Assembly (NCBI GenBank): GCA_036345935.2
Contig: JADWOT020001581.1
Coordinates: 1 to 64,000 of the forward strand
DNA from: Taenia hydatigena
Taxonomy: Eukaryota > Platyhelminthes > Cestoda > Cyclophyllidea > Taeniidae
DNA: 64,000 nucleotides
Reading direction: 5' to 3'
This document shows positions 10,331 to 22,563 of this stretch, one piece after another; the first letter of the stretch is position 1; every line of letters starts with the position of its first letter. The position numbers and the translations under genes are program-made. The notes under the pieces were generated by a model. It did not search any database. It saw only the letters and a list, made by a program, of their open reading frames with translations, and was not told where the DNA came from.

Positions 10331-13050
10331 TGAATACTTTTTGTAGAGGTATTGAAATGTAGTGTCCTTTTGAAACGCTTGCTTACACAAAATGGGGACA
10401 GTTGTTTGTATGCTTCAACGCTTTAGGATTTTTAAGTCGCAAGAAGTGAATGGCGAAATCATTCCTGAGTTCCATGTGTGGAGCTGTTTCCCACTTCAAA
10501 TGCGATAAAGTCTGTCAAGACCGATGAACGCTCTTGTAATGTTTCGCTTTGATATAGGAGCGTAGTAAGGTCACCCAGGTAAAAAAAGTGTCGCGTTTCA
10601 CCTAGTTGTTTGTGGTTGGCCACTTTTTTAATTTTCTTCCCTCAAACTACTCTTACATTTGCCAAGTTTACAATTTTGACCAGATGTTTTAAGTGCATGG
10701 ATAAATGCGGTGAATTCACCACTTATTATACGTACTGTAGGCTGTCAATGAGGTTCGGGATTCCTCACTGCATGAAGTTTGCAACTGAAAGGTGCAAGTG
10801 GTCATGGTAGGAAAGCCCTTGCGAGGTCTGGCGCAGAAAACGGCAAGTTGAGAAATTAAATACTATGTCCATAGATGTAAATCTTGGAAGACAAAAAATT
10901 GCCTTTAACTGAGTCCCCATTAGCACACAGGTTTGCGACTGTTTTGCCCAAAACTGGCAAGCCAAATTAGGTAAATACTGAGGTTGATTTTGAAACTAGC
11001 AATCTGAAAATACCTTAGTGTATGTGGCCATAATTGTTTTCTTCATGCATGGTTAACAAGGAATAAGCGTGTGATCATTAGATTACAACTACAAGCAAAA
11101 CACCTAGCAGCTTTACGTAAAAATACAGACACAAAATATGTGGCGAACTAGTTTTTCCCTTAAGCACAGATTGAAATCGCTTGATCAGGGTTTCATGCAG
11201 CCCTCCGAGTTTACTCTACTGTCTAGGGAAGTTATGATACTGGGATTGACAAGGTATTCCTAATGTACGGAAAGGCTGAGCGGTTCCCCATACGGTCCGA
11301 ATGCCGTATCCGAAGTGCCACCTTGGAGTCTTAAGCGCATGCATAGCCAAAATGCCAAGTTGACGATTACTGCTTTCAAGTCTCATCACTTTGACGGAGA
11401 TCAGTGTGGTGAAATAAAGCTCAACCACCTTTTTATGAAGGAAAATGCAACTAATCCTGTTAATACACATCAGTGGGTTTTATTCTCTTGAAGTGCCATC
11501 TGCCGGCGGGGACGCGAAATGATTATCAAGGGGGCCTTGGCCTTGATTAGATGTCCATGGATGACATTAACTATGCTTTCATGCCCTCAGGATGAGTAGA
11601 GTGATGAGCAGAGGACTTAATCACCGGATAAGTGCCATCAAAGGTGTAGGAAGTCATGGACAGTAAGAATTGCTTTCTTCCTCAGAAGACGATGACCTCG
11701 GCTTAGCAACGGAACTGGCGTATGCTGACTGCTTCTCACCTTATTTGCACATTCAAACAGGCCCTCATTACATGTCCCCTTAGCTTAGGATGATTTCGTT
11801 CAACTATATTTAGAGCGGAAACCACCTAATGATTTTACTCTTCTTTGCGGGAGTGATTTATGTAAGTATAAGAATATTTAAGTGAACTATTGAGTAAAAA
11901 CACTGAGAAATGCTTGACTACTAGAGCAAATGGCATTGAATTCGGGGTCGCCTCTTTTCTGAATCAGATTGTTTGCAAGGAAGAAAGAAAAGTGAACCCC
12001 CAAAAGATTTCAGGATTTGCCAGTTAACAATTGATGAGCGCTTACAGAAGCTTTTAAAGTGATTGGATCAACGAAGCTAAATAGGCACATATTGGCTTAC
12101 GCTATTTAGACAGACCAGAAACAAACGATCCGTTGAGGATAGTCCATTTATTGTCTTCTGATATAGGATTCTACCTGAAATGCAAAATTGGTTCAAAACT
12201 CACATGACACTAATGTACAAACTGAGAACTTTTGCGGCTATCTCTACGTGTCAGACCGTAATAATGGTTCATTTCGAGAAGTTGCTTACAATTAAGGAGT
12301 AAGCTAAAGGAACGGGAGGTTATAAGTGGCCTTAAAATCGGAACATCTGTCGAATTCTCTTATAAGTGTGGTGATCATTGCCTCTTAATTCGTCCCTGAA
12401 GCCCTGCCATAGCAAAGCAGTGTAGTGGATTATTTGCGGACGTCCAGAAGAGCAGAAAGGCAATCAGCATAAGGCAAAGACAACGCCTTTGAGAGCCAGC
12501 ACAACCTGTATGCTACAAGGAAGTTGCCTTAAGTAGAGGTGAGGATGAAAAGACGATTCTATCGAATGCTTGTAAGGAAGATTTTCAATGACCACTGCAT
12601 CCGCCAATCTGCTGCGAACAAAGCTTCCTGTCCCTACGGTTTTGCACACTGGCTTTTAGAGGCTATCACATCCACTTAATTCTTTTAGGTCTATCACCGT
12701 TTGATGGGTGAGTGAGAAGATGTTTGCATTTACGCTCACATTGAAACCGACCTTTACGGGCTATCTGTGACTTATTCGACTCATTGACACTCTATTTTGC
12801 AAGCATCATGCCAATTATGCACCAACGGGCCAAAGGCGTTGATCATACAGAAAAAAAACAGGTAACAATCAGGCCAGTCAGCTCAAAAACATGATATAAT
12901 ACGAATAAAGAAAAGCAAAAATCTCTAGCTAACCAACTAAAATACAATGCAGCCGATGTTTATAATGTTTTTAGTACTAGTGAGGAGCGTCATAACAATC
13001 TTCCCCGTTGTCTCTTGGGTGGGTCAGTCACCAATTGTGCTATTCTCACT
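10331..13050. other. Long stretch without recognisable genes
   Basis: Only short frames occur (such as 10610-10810 plus and 11216-11470 minus), with no splice-phase chain, no conserved partner and no motif. No tandem array is seen. It probably holds 3' flank of the five-exon gene and intergenic or intronic DNA. Confidence 0.4.
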
Positions 13051-14050
13051 TCTCAAATAAATTAGTCTAGACAAATGGAAATCTGCAAAGGAAGCACGAT
13101 CTGCGAAGAACATGTGCTAGCATTCCTTCCAGCCCACCAATGATGCTGATCTGTGAAGGGTCAGATCAGCAGAATGCCGCGTCGTGCATTCCGCAGTTAA
13201 TGCTACTTCCATGCAGCGAAGTTGAGTTTCAAACAGCCTGCCATTTCGTATCACGCTTTCTTTTTCGGTTCCACCTTTATCATGCCCTCTTTATCTTCAA
13301 AGGCAGAGTCGATAAATGCTTAAATTGGAAGAGGAAGCAGAGCTTTTTGTAAAATGCACCACACAAACGTAATGTTAAAATACTTTCCATTGCTTAGACT
13401 TGGGCGTGGGACGTTTAGCGTAGTTTATTTGCGTTGGTTGGAAGTCAAAAGTTTCGGAAAGCTGTTTAAACTTACTTCAAACATACTTTTAACGCAGGAA
13501 ATGGACGTACGCTGTGAAGCCGATCTTGGCAAAATCAGTAGAGCACAGATTGTTGAGTTATAATCGACCCCTCTTAGCAAAGCCTCTGGAATAATCTTGC
13601 AAGTGTTGTTTTGACATTAGCTTCAGCTATAGTCCATGGGTTTTTGCAAAAAAAAAACGCAAAATACTTAACAAACTGAACCCATTGCGAAGCGGCTTGT
13701 GTAATATCAACGCGTGTTCAAATATTTTCATCAGGAACAAAAGAGTTTGGTCCTGACTTGTAGAAAGAAATCCAGAAAGTTGAACCGAAATGGAGGCACA
13801 ACTCTGGCCTCTAACCAGTACTCAACAAAGCAGAACTATGCATGTTTAACTAGCCTCAGCAGCATTCACGGGAGGCACGTGAACTTGGGAGGAGGGCTGG
13901 TGATTAATGTAGGCCAAATAATTGGTACAAGCTCCATGGTTAAGCAAGTGGTGAGCCAACTCCATATTACCTGTTGCCATAACCTCCTGCAGTCCAATCT
14001 TCATTCCCCTGCTCCGATGTTACATCGAAGACTCATGCTCTAACATAACG
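13051..14050 (+). repeat. Inverted, internally deleted fragment of block X
   Basis: 13.08-13.38 kb on the plus strand aligns with the reverse complement of 18.6-18.8 kb and 33.36-33.52 kb (shared PCSEV, HFVS and KG.V.KC.N in the plus frame at 13140-13352). 13.90-13.97 kb aligns with the reverse complement of 31.79-31.85 kb and 15.85 kb (ttggtacaagctccatggtt). The X material is thus inverted, and the parts between the matched pieces are shortened. The frame at 13140-13352 keeps the membrane-like segment of the X family but ends soon after, so I read it as a pseudo-exon. Confidence 0.55.
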
Positions 14051-14089
14051 TGTTAGTTTGAAGTTTGAAGTTCGTAACTGTGATCTGCA

Positions 14090-15410
14090 AATTAAAATGA
14101 GGAATCAGAAGAAATCCATTGTTCCAAGTCAAGAAAGTTGGATCCTAGGATAAAGATGTAGGACTCGAAAGCCATCACAAATACCAAATCAAACTATAAA
14201 GAAAGCTGTATTTGCCTGGTTTGAATGTCATTTGCCCTTCTAGCTCGCCTCTTTTACAGCTACTACAGTCTACTAGATGTAGTTAGGGCCCTTCTCTACC
14301 TCAATGATCACCCTAACTTTTACTCGCCGTTCCATCCCTTGGGAATACTTGAGAATTCCGCCCAGCTGGCTGAAAATTCGGCGCGTCTGTTTGCCAGTCC
14401 TCCAGTTAACGGACCGCGCTTCCCACCCAACCTTGTGTGGGCCGAGTGGGCTCGTATTAGCGGTTGTCTGCTTAGTGAAGAAGTGGAGAAGTTGGAGAAG
14501 GCAGAAGTAGAAATTCGCATAAACAAGGAACTCAATCAAAGTAGCGATAAAGAAATCAACAAACCAGTTGATACTGTGGCAGTAGAAGACGAGGTTAGTG
14601 AAAGCCATGATTTTGCAGAGAAAGTTGGCGGATTATAATCGTCAGATTTTTATTGCAGTACCGTTTTTTACTACTTTAGGAGTGCACTGTTGCGACTTTA
14701 GATGCATCCTTGGACACCACATCCGACACTGTAACATCCTATGCGAAAATTCGCTATTTGCTCGACCCTGACGAGGAGGACATTTCCTATGGTCCTTATT
14801 GGGCCTACTAGTCGCCATTCGAAGTTAAATCCCAGCGTATCCTTATTTGGCCTCCTAGAAATGACAGCAAATACAGCGTCTTCACAGACTTCCTCCTCGT
14901 TGAATTTTTTGGAAAACTTTTTTCTCTGATCTGATTTGGGTCAAAATTATGGCATTCCCTTCATTGGCAGCGTCTTGTACGAATGCCAATCTCATTCGGA
15001 ATAAAGACAAACATCCAGCAACTGTCCATGGTACGCATTTGACCGATACTCGGAAGGTTCCCACCTTCCCTCTTCTAGCTAAAGTTCTCCACTGAGCCCC
15101 AGCAATATATTTGTAGTTGAATGCTCTGTTCGACGGTTTATTTATCAAGGACAGCCAAAACGGAGGCGACTTTACACGCTTTTTGGATGAATAGCGTGAC
15201 GATGCAAGTAAAAATCAGGGCATAGGACGTCTGTTCAACTCGTGCTTATCGGATCACGAAGAAGTTGTCAGGAGTCCCGACAATTCACCAGGCACGGTAG
15301 CTCAAAGTTGGTTCTTTACTCATATGGAACGATTACTTTCGGAAAATGAGACTTTATTTGCAGAAGAACTAGAGGCTTCTGTCAATGTGACTGATGATGA
15401 GAGCTAAAAG
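14090..15410 (+). pseudogene. E2-like gene copy D (inverted, 5' and 3' truncated)
   Basis: Begins inside the intron before exon 3 (14.09-14.25 kb matches the reverse complement of that intron at 300-490). Exon 3 is 14260-14593: acceptor cttttacag, YYSLLDVVRALLYLNDHPNF, conserved FPPNLVWAEWARISGC, acidic end, donor GAG|GTTAGT; it is open. Exon 4 starts at 14683 (TVATLDASLDTTSD) and carries ILIWPPRNDSK, but has a TAG near 14809 (between GPYWAY and SPFEV) and a frame change near 14925. Later pieces matching GIGRLF and the Glu-rich segment of exon 4 follow up to about 15408. Exons 1-2, with the catalytic Cys, and exon 5 are absent. It sits in opposite orientation to copies A, B and C. Confidence 0.8.
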
Positions 15411-15429
15411 GCAGCTTTTTTCATCATAA

Positions 15430-18400
15430 AATGTTGACGGTTTGCAAGATGCTGCCCCATCCAAACGAAGCTACGCATATGTCCATCCTCCTCATGATAC
15501 TTATTGCAATTCATGCCCTAAGATAACCGTCTAACACCACACAAACTCCTAACCAAGCAAAATTAGGATCTACTTTGATTCCTCCGTGTTTGTATTTGAT
15601 GTGAATGTTATGGAAAGGGGAGATTGAGTTTTTATCTGGCTCACTAAGATGGTAAAATTTTACGTCGGATTCTTCTCTTGGCTCTCCTCATACTTCTTAT
15701 CCTACAAATGCTTATAAATTGGTGCATTCGAACGTGTACTTTTCTTTATTTTCCAAGGAAAAAAAACAGAACTAATAAGTTATCTTAGAGCGTGAGTCGG
15801 AGCAGAGGAATGAAGGCTGGACTGCGAAAGACCCAATTCTCGCTCAACCATGGAACTTGTATCAAACGTTGCGGTGACATTACCTGCTAGTAACCAGCAT
15901 TAAGTCGCGTGCTATCTGCGAAAGCTGCCAAGACCAGTTAAACATAAATGGGTACCGCTTTGATGGATGCTGATGAGAGGCTAGGTTTGTGCTTTTATTT
16001 CCTCACTTAGTTAATTAGGTACCTTCAACTTCACAAATGCCTCTTTGCAAGTCAGCATTGAACTCTTTTGTACTTAGTAAAAGTGACTGAAGAGGCGCCG
16101 ATTTTAAACAAGCATTATTTTTGTGTGTCTTGCTGATAACTATGCCACATTATACTGCAAGAACTCATAAGTAATAGTGGTAGCTATTGATGAAGCATCA
16201 AGAAAAGCGACAGAGAGATGACTGTAATACTTAATTCTTTAAATGCGCTTTGTAGGCGAGAGGCGGGAAGTCAATTTGAGCCACGTGACGGAGCAGCGCA
16301 GAGACTCGCTGGAGCGTAACACATCCTCAGCCTGAACTCCATATCTCGCCTAGCTGTATTTATTACCCCCATATGCATTAAAGATGTTTAAACGTGCGCA
16401 GACTTCTACTATCAAGGGTAACTAGGAGGGAGAGGAGGAACCCTCTACAATGACTTTGTCTTTTGCTTAGAGGTTAAAGAAACAACGTGTTGGCAAGACG
16501 ATCCCAAAAGCTTTGTCAGGTAAAGCTTCTTATAACTCCACAATTTTTACTCCATTTTTTTGACTTTGCCGAAAATGCCCTCAAAATACGTGCCCATTTT
16601 CTTTGCCAGAAGTGAGTTTGAATCATTGCCTAAATGAGGAACCTTTGATCGGCTTTCCATTGTCTTCGTTTTACCACTAAAGAACTGGAGACTCAATTGT
16701 CAAACTAAAATGCCAACAAGGTGGCCATCAACTGTCATTATATTGCATGAAAGTGATAGTTTGTAAATAATGTGGCGATTAAGTCCAGTGCGCTGGATGT
16801 ATGCATGCTAACTGAAGTCCCTGAGGAAGGTGTTTAGTTGACGAGATGGTTATGCAACACATACCTGTTTAAATGAGCCTTTTAGGTGAGAGAGGGCAAA
16901 TGTAGTTAAACTTTGTGATTGAGCGAATGCCATTTACTCTTAGAAAAATTATGAGCCTTGACTCATTTAACCTTGCCTCCCTACCCACTTGCCCAACAGA
17001 GGATGGCCTCTTCTAGCCAGTATGCTTATTCCAGGAGTGTAAAAGCAGGCACTATATGGAAAAACATTAAATACATTAACTTTTAAAGCCTTCTTTACAA
17101 GATTTGCAATAATAGTTCGAAACTGAATTGGCGAATCGCTAATGCGGAATAGTTAGGAGCATTCGTTGAGTACCTCTTCAGCCTCAACACAGCGGTGCTG
17201 CTCTCCGATGCCGTGTGGTCAATGGCCACGCCATTGTGGGGGAGGGAATAATGCATCCTGCTAATGTGAATGTCTAAAATGGCTACAAAATGCGGAACTG
17301 GTTCTGTGTTGGCTGCCTTTATTTGCTCATTTCTAATCATAAGCAAATAGCTGTGAAGTGTCGTATTAAACTAGTCATTTTTACTGAAAATGTGCATAAC
17401 ACAGAAGTGATGTTTCGTGCTTAAAGTTCACTGCAAAGAGGGTTCTAGTAACTGTAGTTTACTGCACATTGAGGTAATGCTGTACTTCCAAAGCATTTCG
17501 CATGAGTTGTCGGAGGTTGTCAACCATTTGATATTTGATCATAAGATGGCAAACTGTTTGTGTGTTTGTTATTTAGAAGTTTACGCATTAACTTAACCGC
17601 AAACAATAGACTTGAATGGACTACACGTGTGGAACTGGAATAATGAATATTATTCTTTAGGTGTGATTGCGCTAATATGTTGAGTGTTTCCCATATGTAT
17701 CAAAGTTGTTGCCGGTGCCTGCTGAAAAAACCTATTCAGTTTCAAAAGTTAAATTTTATGCGGCGGAATCGAGACAATTTTGGTGCCATAATAAATCACT
17801 TTACCGGCTTCGGCGGTCAATGGGGAGAAAACTGTGATGGCTATGATTGCTAGCATGCCTTTTAATTCTCCATATCATTCCGCCTAACACACAACATCAT
17901 CCTAATCATAGCGCCAAATGAGGCGCCTCGGAAGCGTGAGACACACCCGATGCATTAGGTTACTGCGTTCAGGTGGACAACGCTGGTCAATGACTGGAAA
18001 TATTGCACATGAGATCGCAGCCCAAATCCAGTCTGTGGAGCCGTTAAGCGTAAGAGCTCTTATGAGGTCAGGCGGCAAATGGTGGCTTGTTGGTAGGAGA
18101 GATTCTGCGTCTAAGGATAATATGCGAGTGGATGCGCAAATCCATTCGAATATGCTTGCGAACAGACATCAGAATATCGCGTCTACCCAGTCCTTAGTAG
18201 AGAGTGTAAAGCTTTCAATCCCAAAACCAAAATGGTTCAATTGCACCAGTTTACACGTGTCGCGTTGATTAAATAGAATGAAGTGGGTACTTAATAGTGA
18301 AGGTATCTTCCAGCTCAGTGCGATTCCCACTGCAATGACAATATCAATCACCACTAATGCAGAGTGTCCTTGACTGATCAACGAGGAACTAACTGAGGAA

Positions 18401-21240
18401 AGACTATTATCTCAAATGCCCTTATTCTATTATTCTTCTCTTTCTTCTCCCCTCATTTTCATATCCTCATTTTTATCTTACGCTATGCGACTAACAAAAC
18501 AGTGACGTAGGCAAAGGTGCCTCGGCGATCGACTGTTGCTACATAGACCGAATTTGCATTGTGGGCACACTATGAGTTCAACGCAAATGAACAACTGCCC
18601 TGGTGCAGGTTAAAGCAAACTCTGCTTTCTCTTCCACTTTGTGCGTTTTTCGCCAGTACCTTTGCCGTTGGATTGGGCATAAGTAAAGTATAAATGAACC
18701 AGCAAACATCAGGCGAAATAGTGTGTCGTTTGAAAACCGACTTTGCTACACGAAAGTGGCGTTGATTGCGGAGTGCACGATACGGCAATGCCGCAGTAAT
18801 AGTGGATGAAAATGAGTGCTAGCGCAGGCTGGTAATGGATCTTGCTTCCATTGTAGATGTCTCTAGATGTAGAGGCGTGGCAACCATAAAGGTGATGACT
18901 GACACATCAAAGTGACACCGCGTGAAGGTCGTTATAACACTCTTCACCATGAGGACATTGGCAACTTCATTTTGCTGTTTGACAGCCGGCGATTCTCACT
19001 TTTCTTTGTTTTTGTTCTATCTAGATTTCGGAACTAATCAGCTCAATCATCACCTATTTTGTCGTCTACATTATCAGTGTCTTTGTCACGTTAATGAATA
19101 ATTCAAACGACAAATGCAAAATAGAGCCGCTTACAATATAGAAAAGGCTCAAGGAATCGTATGAGACAGTTTTCACAATATCCGTAGGTGTAAATTTCTC
19201 ACTCACTCACTAAAAGGAAATAAACTTGAATGAGCTAACTGGATATAGCGACGTCTAATAGTCGGCACACAGAGCCCCAGGTTGATCTTTGAAGGTTTTA
19301 ATTTACTTTCCCCTGCAAGAACCGTCTTTTTTCTTGCTGACTTGCAGGTTGTACTCACGCTGACGGTCTCGTGGTGCTTCTAAATGGCAGCAAATAACCT
19401 GAGCAGCTACAATGCTTTCCATAGTCAAAATTCAATAAGGACTCGAGGAGTCATAATTAACTGTAATTTTGAATATATTTGTTGCTAGGTTACCTATAAT
19501 TACGTCATCTTGGCATCAGCTAGATTGACGCCCTGGCGAATAGTGCCGACTTTGTCTGTTCAAATAGTTCAGACGCGTATATGATTTCATCGCAGATTGC
19601 AACGGATGAACGAAGTGGAAGGGATAAACAAAAACTGTCTGCTACATGCATGGATGCAAATAAGTGAGATGTGAAAGTGCCTACCATTATGCTCTCGCCT
19701 GCAACTTATCATGACAGACATTGTCGACTTCTTTGGCACATCTCGTACATAGGTGAAACTTGATATCACTGTGAGAGAAATTGCTGCTGCTTCCTTCGTA
19801 ACCAATTCTTCACAGAGTCACACGCCTTGCAATCGTCGTTCACTTTGCCCGCATGCATAAGCATAGATACTGTGCAACAGACGAGAGATTTAAAACGTTT
19901 GTTTCCCTATGGCAGAGCCCAACACGTGACTAGACCCAACTAAATGACATGCTATTTGATCTGTCTAACAAGATGCCAGCTTTCCTCTTCATGTCTATTA
20001 CACCAATAAGGAGAGTCACTAAAGAGCATGCGATGCCTCAGTTGCGATAAAATATTTTCATCAGGTGGACAGCACCAGTCAGGTGGCTAACCACGTTTGC
20101 AGGGCAAATTCCAGCGTGTTGCAAAGTCGAACATTTAGTGTGTCGGAGGATCAATGTACAAATGAGGCCGGTATGTAGAGCATGATACCAAACATTCACG
20201 GAAAGTGTTCATGCCACCTATTGGTAGAATGAGGAGAACCAAAACGCTCTAGCTCGCTCAGGTAAGTAACACTGACTAAGCTCATGAAACTTTGATTTGT
20301 AATGGCGCTACTCTTAACTTATGCCTCAATTTAAGCTAGAACATTGGCCCAGTAGACGCATAGCATGCGTTAGTGGTTTAATCAAATTCGCCTCACGAAT
20401 CTGCATCTTAGTATTAGTCGATCGGCCATGTATACTCGGTTTACCAGTTTAAAGGTAAGGAAGGCTAACACAAGAATACCGTCTAATAGAGGAGAAAAAG
20501 GGAAAATTTATCGGTGATATCGAACAAAATATGAGCAATGAAGTAAACCATATACTTGGACTATTTTTGGGCGTGAAAGACAATGACCTCTAATAGGCTT
20601 CCTTTGAGACCAAGTAGGTTCATCTGGAAAGCCTTCGTTACACTGTATGATATTAGGCTTTTATTTTCCAACACCTTACCGGGTTGATGGTGGACGACTT
20701 CTACACTGCTACTATTACTTCATGTCAGTGGAAGTAGGATGAAGACGGAGAAGGATGATGTAATGCATGCAGACATGCAAAGGGTTGTCCGATGGAGAGT
20801 ATCGCCATTTGTGATGCTTCCAATTGTAAGTACCATTAAACCTTACTAGGCATTTCACGCCGAGGTAAACAGGTGTCATTGCCCCAATGCACCATTACAC
20901 ATCGGGTGCCCTTGCACGCATCGCTTTAAATTGCTGCCTCTCTTTGTCACATGTTCCACCTTTGTGTGTGCTACACAGAAGTTGCATTCCCCTTAGGCCC
21001 ACTCCTTACCAGCCCATGCAGTGTACATTGGTGAACTCTAGAAAAGCAGGCATATTTCTTCACATCAGTTAAGTACCACTACTTCGAAGTGTGCCGTTTG
21101 TTCCTCATTTGCTTTACGAGCTCTTGCCAACCAGCAAAACTGAGCATCAAAATAACCGGAAAGGAAACATTCCCACCTGATCATTCTGTAGTTTAAGAAA
21201 AAATATGCCTATGAGGAAGTCAAGACAGTTATAATGCAGT
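15430..21240. repeat. Block X, copy X1 (degenerate)
   Basis: Aligns in order with 31.4-36.4 kb. Shared landmarks include cgaacgtgtacttttc (15742; 31652), accatggaacttgta (15850; 31810), the cacattagcnggatgc stretch (17250; 32890), tnattaatgagc.tgatc (19030; 33810) and aaccggaaaggaaacattc (21155; 36292). X1 frames are mostly broken: the cysteine-rich membrane exon at 18.8-18.5 kb has a TGA after HYFA, and the zinc-like exon at 20.0-19.6 kb has a TGA inside (CKACDSVKNWLRRKQQQF then stop). No intact gene is claimed. A hydrophobic plus-strand frame near 19021-19140 (SSIITYFVVYIISVFV) has a counterpart at 33.8 kb (SLIVTCFLVCMIGVI), but its coding status is unknown. Confidence 0.6.
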
Positions 21241-21244
21241 CATT

Positions 21245-21560
21245 GTAGCTAAGCCCGCAGTAATTGTTGACAGCCAAGGCTCAGTGACAAGCAATGCGGC
21301 GCCATCTGATTCACCTCGCCTGCACTACGATGATTGAGCTGCCGGATAAACGCTGTGGCACAAGCGCTACATGCTGAGCCAGAACTTCAGTGCCAATAAA
21401 TAAGAAACGTAGTTGTGTCAGGTTTTCCTGTGGACATTAACATATTGTCTTTTTCTGACAGGGTACCGAAGCCATGACGTCTATGTTGAAGCAATACGTC
21501 CCTTATTGCAACTGTGACCTTAAATTTCATTTTCTATAACCACTCTGTCAATCGCATCTC
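21245..21560. repeat. Y repeat, copy Y1
   Basis: Matches 56.28-56.47 kb and 57.56-57.87 kb. All three contain gtaattgttgac.gcca.ggctcagt, a region rich in cacctgc, then gtgtcaggtttt.cc.gtg. It is a dispersed duplicated segment and no coding frame is conserved among the three. Confidence 0.6.
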
Positions 21561-21979
21561 CTTTTCTTAGTGCACACTCTCATCATTTTCATAGGAACAA
21601 CTTAAACATTACCTGCTAATTCAAGTGTCACTACCATACAAATTATGACGTGACACTCCACCTTTACTTATTTGAAATGACTTGACGTATGATTTAGGTG
21701 AAATTTATTCACTTAAGACAAAATCCAAATCTATTATGACTTCGTACCTTGCTAGCTATCCCCTACGAGAATCATTGTTTCGGAACCTCCTACATCTTGC
21801 GAATATTGCAGTATCCGAAGTTGACTGTCTTAGGTTATGTTTTCGAGCCGATTGTTATAAACAAAAATTTACACTTGTTAGCTCATTAACAAATTCACCA
21901 AGGGTATATCGGCTGCTTTTACGTCCATTTGAAGTGGTAGTAAATGAAATGAAGTGCCGAAATGTGGAGCGCTAATGGT

Positions 21980-22435
21980 TTAAAGGTAACAGAGTGCTAC
22001 CATAACAAAGAGACGAGACGGTTTCCAAAGCGGTGGCCAAAGTAATGCCTTGTTATTGCAAAACATGGATGAGCAACATGACACCTCCTTGCATGTTGAT
22101 GGATAGCTCACCCACCAATCAGCAGCACGTGCTCCATCTTTGGCACGTATAGGATGCGTAAGGTCAATGTCACGGCACAACAACTGCACTTGGGTTGCAG
22201 CGATGATTACGGCTTCCGAATCACAGAGTACTAGTGGCTCATTAATTCTTTGTCCAATTCCCACTTCAGTCACTTCAATATTCTCAGTTTGGTACATTCT
22301 CGTATTGGATGGCGGTGATGAATGAGACAGCTCGACTTGATGCTTCCACCCCCCATGATTCAGTCTTCGTGGTTGGCATGCAGCTTTCAAATACTCCTCA
22401 TTTTGTTTTGATAGAACGCATAAATCTCGCAGCAC
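21980..22435 (-). CDS. Possible exon, unknown protein
   Basis: A 151-codon open frame, unusually long for this AT-rich stretch, contains YLKAACQPRRLNHGGWKHQ, TEVGIGQRINEPLVLCDSE and LLCRDIDLTHPIRAKDG. A strong donor (TGG|GTGAGC, near 22110) follows ADWW, so the exon would be about 22435-22110. An acceptor-like AG precedes its start. The amino acid composition looks like an ordinary soluble protein. No family is recognised and there is no second copy in the window to test conservation. Confidence 0.35.
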   Translation of the reverse strand: MLRDLCVLSKQNEEYLKAACQPRRLNHGGWKHQVELSHSSPPSNTRMYQTENIEVTEVGIGQRINEPLVLCDSEAVIIAATQVQLLCRDIDLTHPIRAKDGARAADWWVSYPSTCKEVSCCSSMFCNNKALLWPPLWKPSRLFVMVALCYL

Positions 22436-22563
22436 ATGATCTTAACTTCGTTTTGCTTATTTTGATCCAGCTACTATTTTTGTTTCAACCGTCTTGTTCT
22501 CTATTTACCTTAATTAAATACAGGAGTGATTTGCACGGGTTAGTTTCGCCTACACACGCGTGA

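Noticed and set aside
14225..14259. MSFALLARLFYS as N-terminus of an E2 exon 3 protein
   Set aside because: These codons lie in the intron before the conserved cttttacag acceptor, as in copies B and C.
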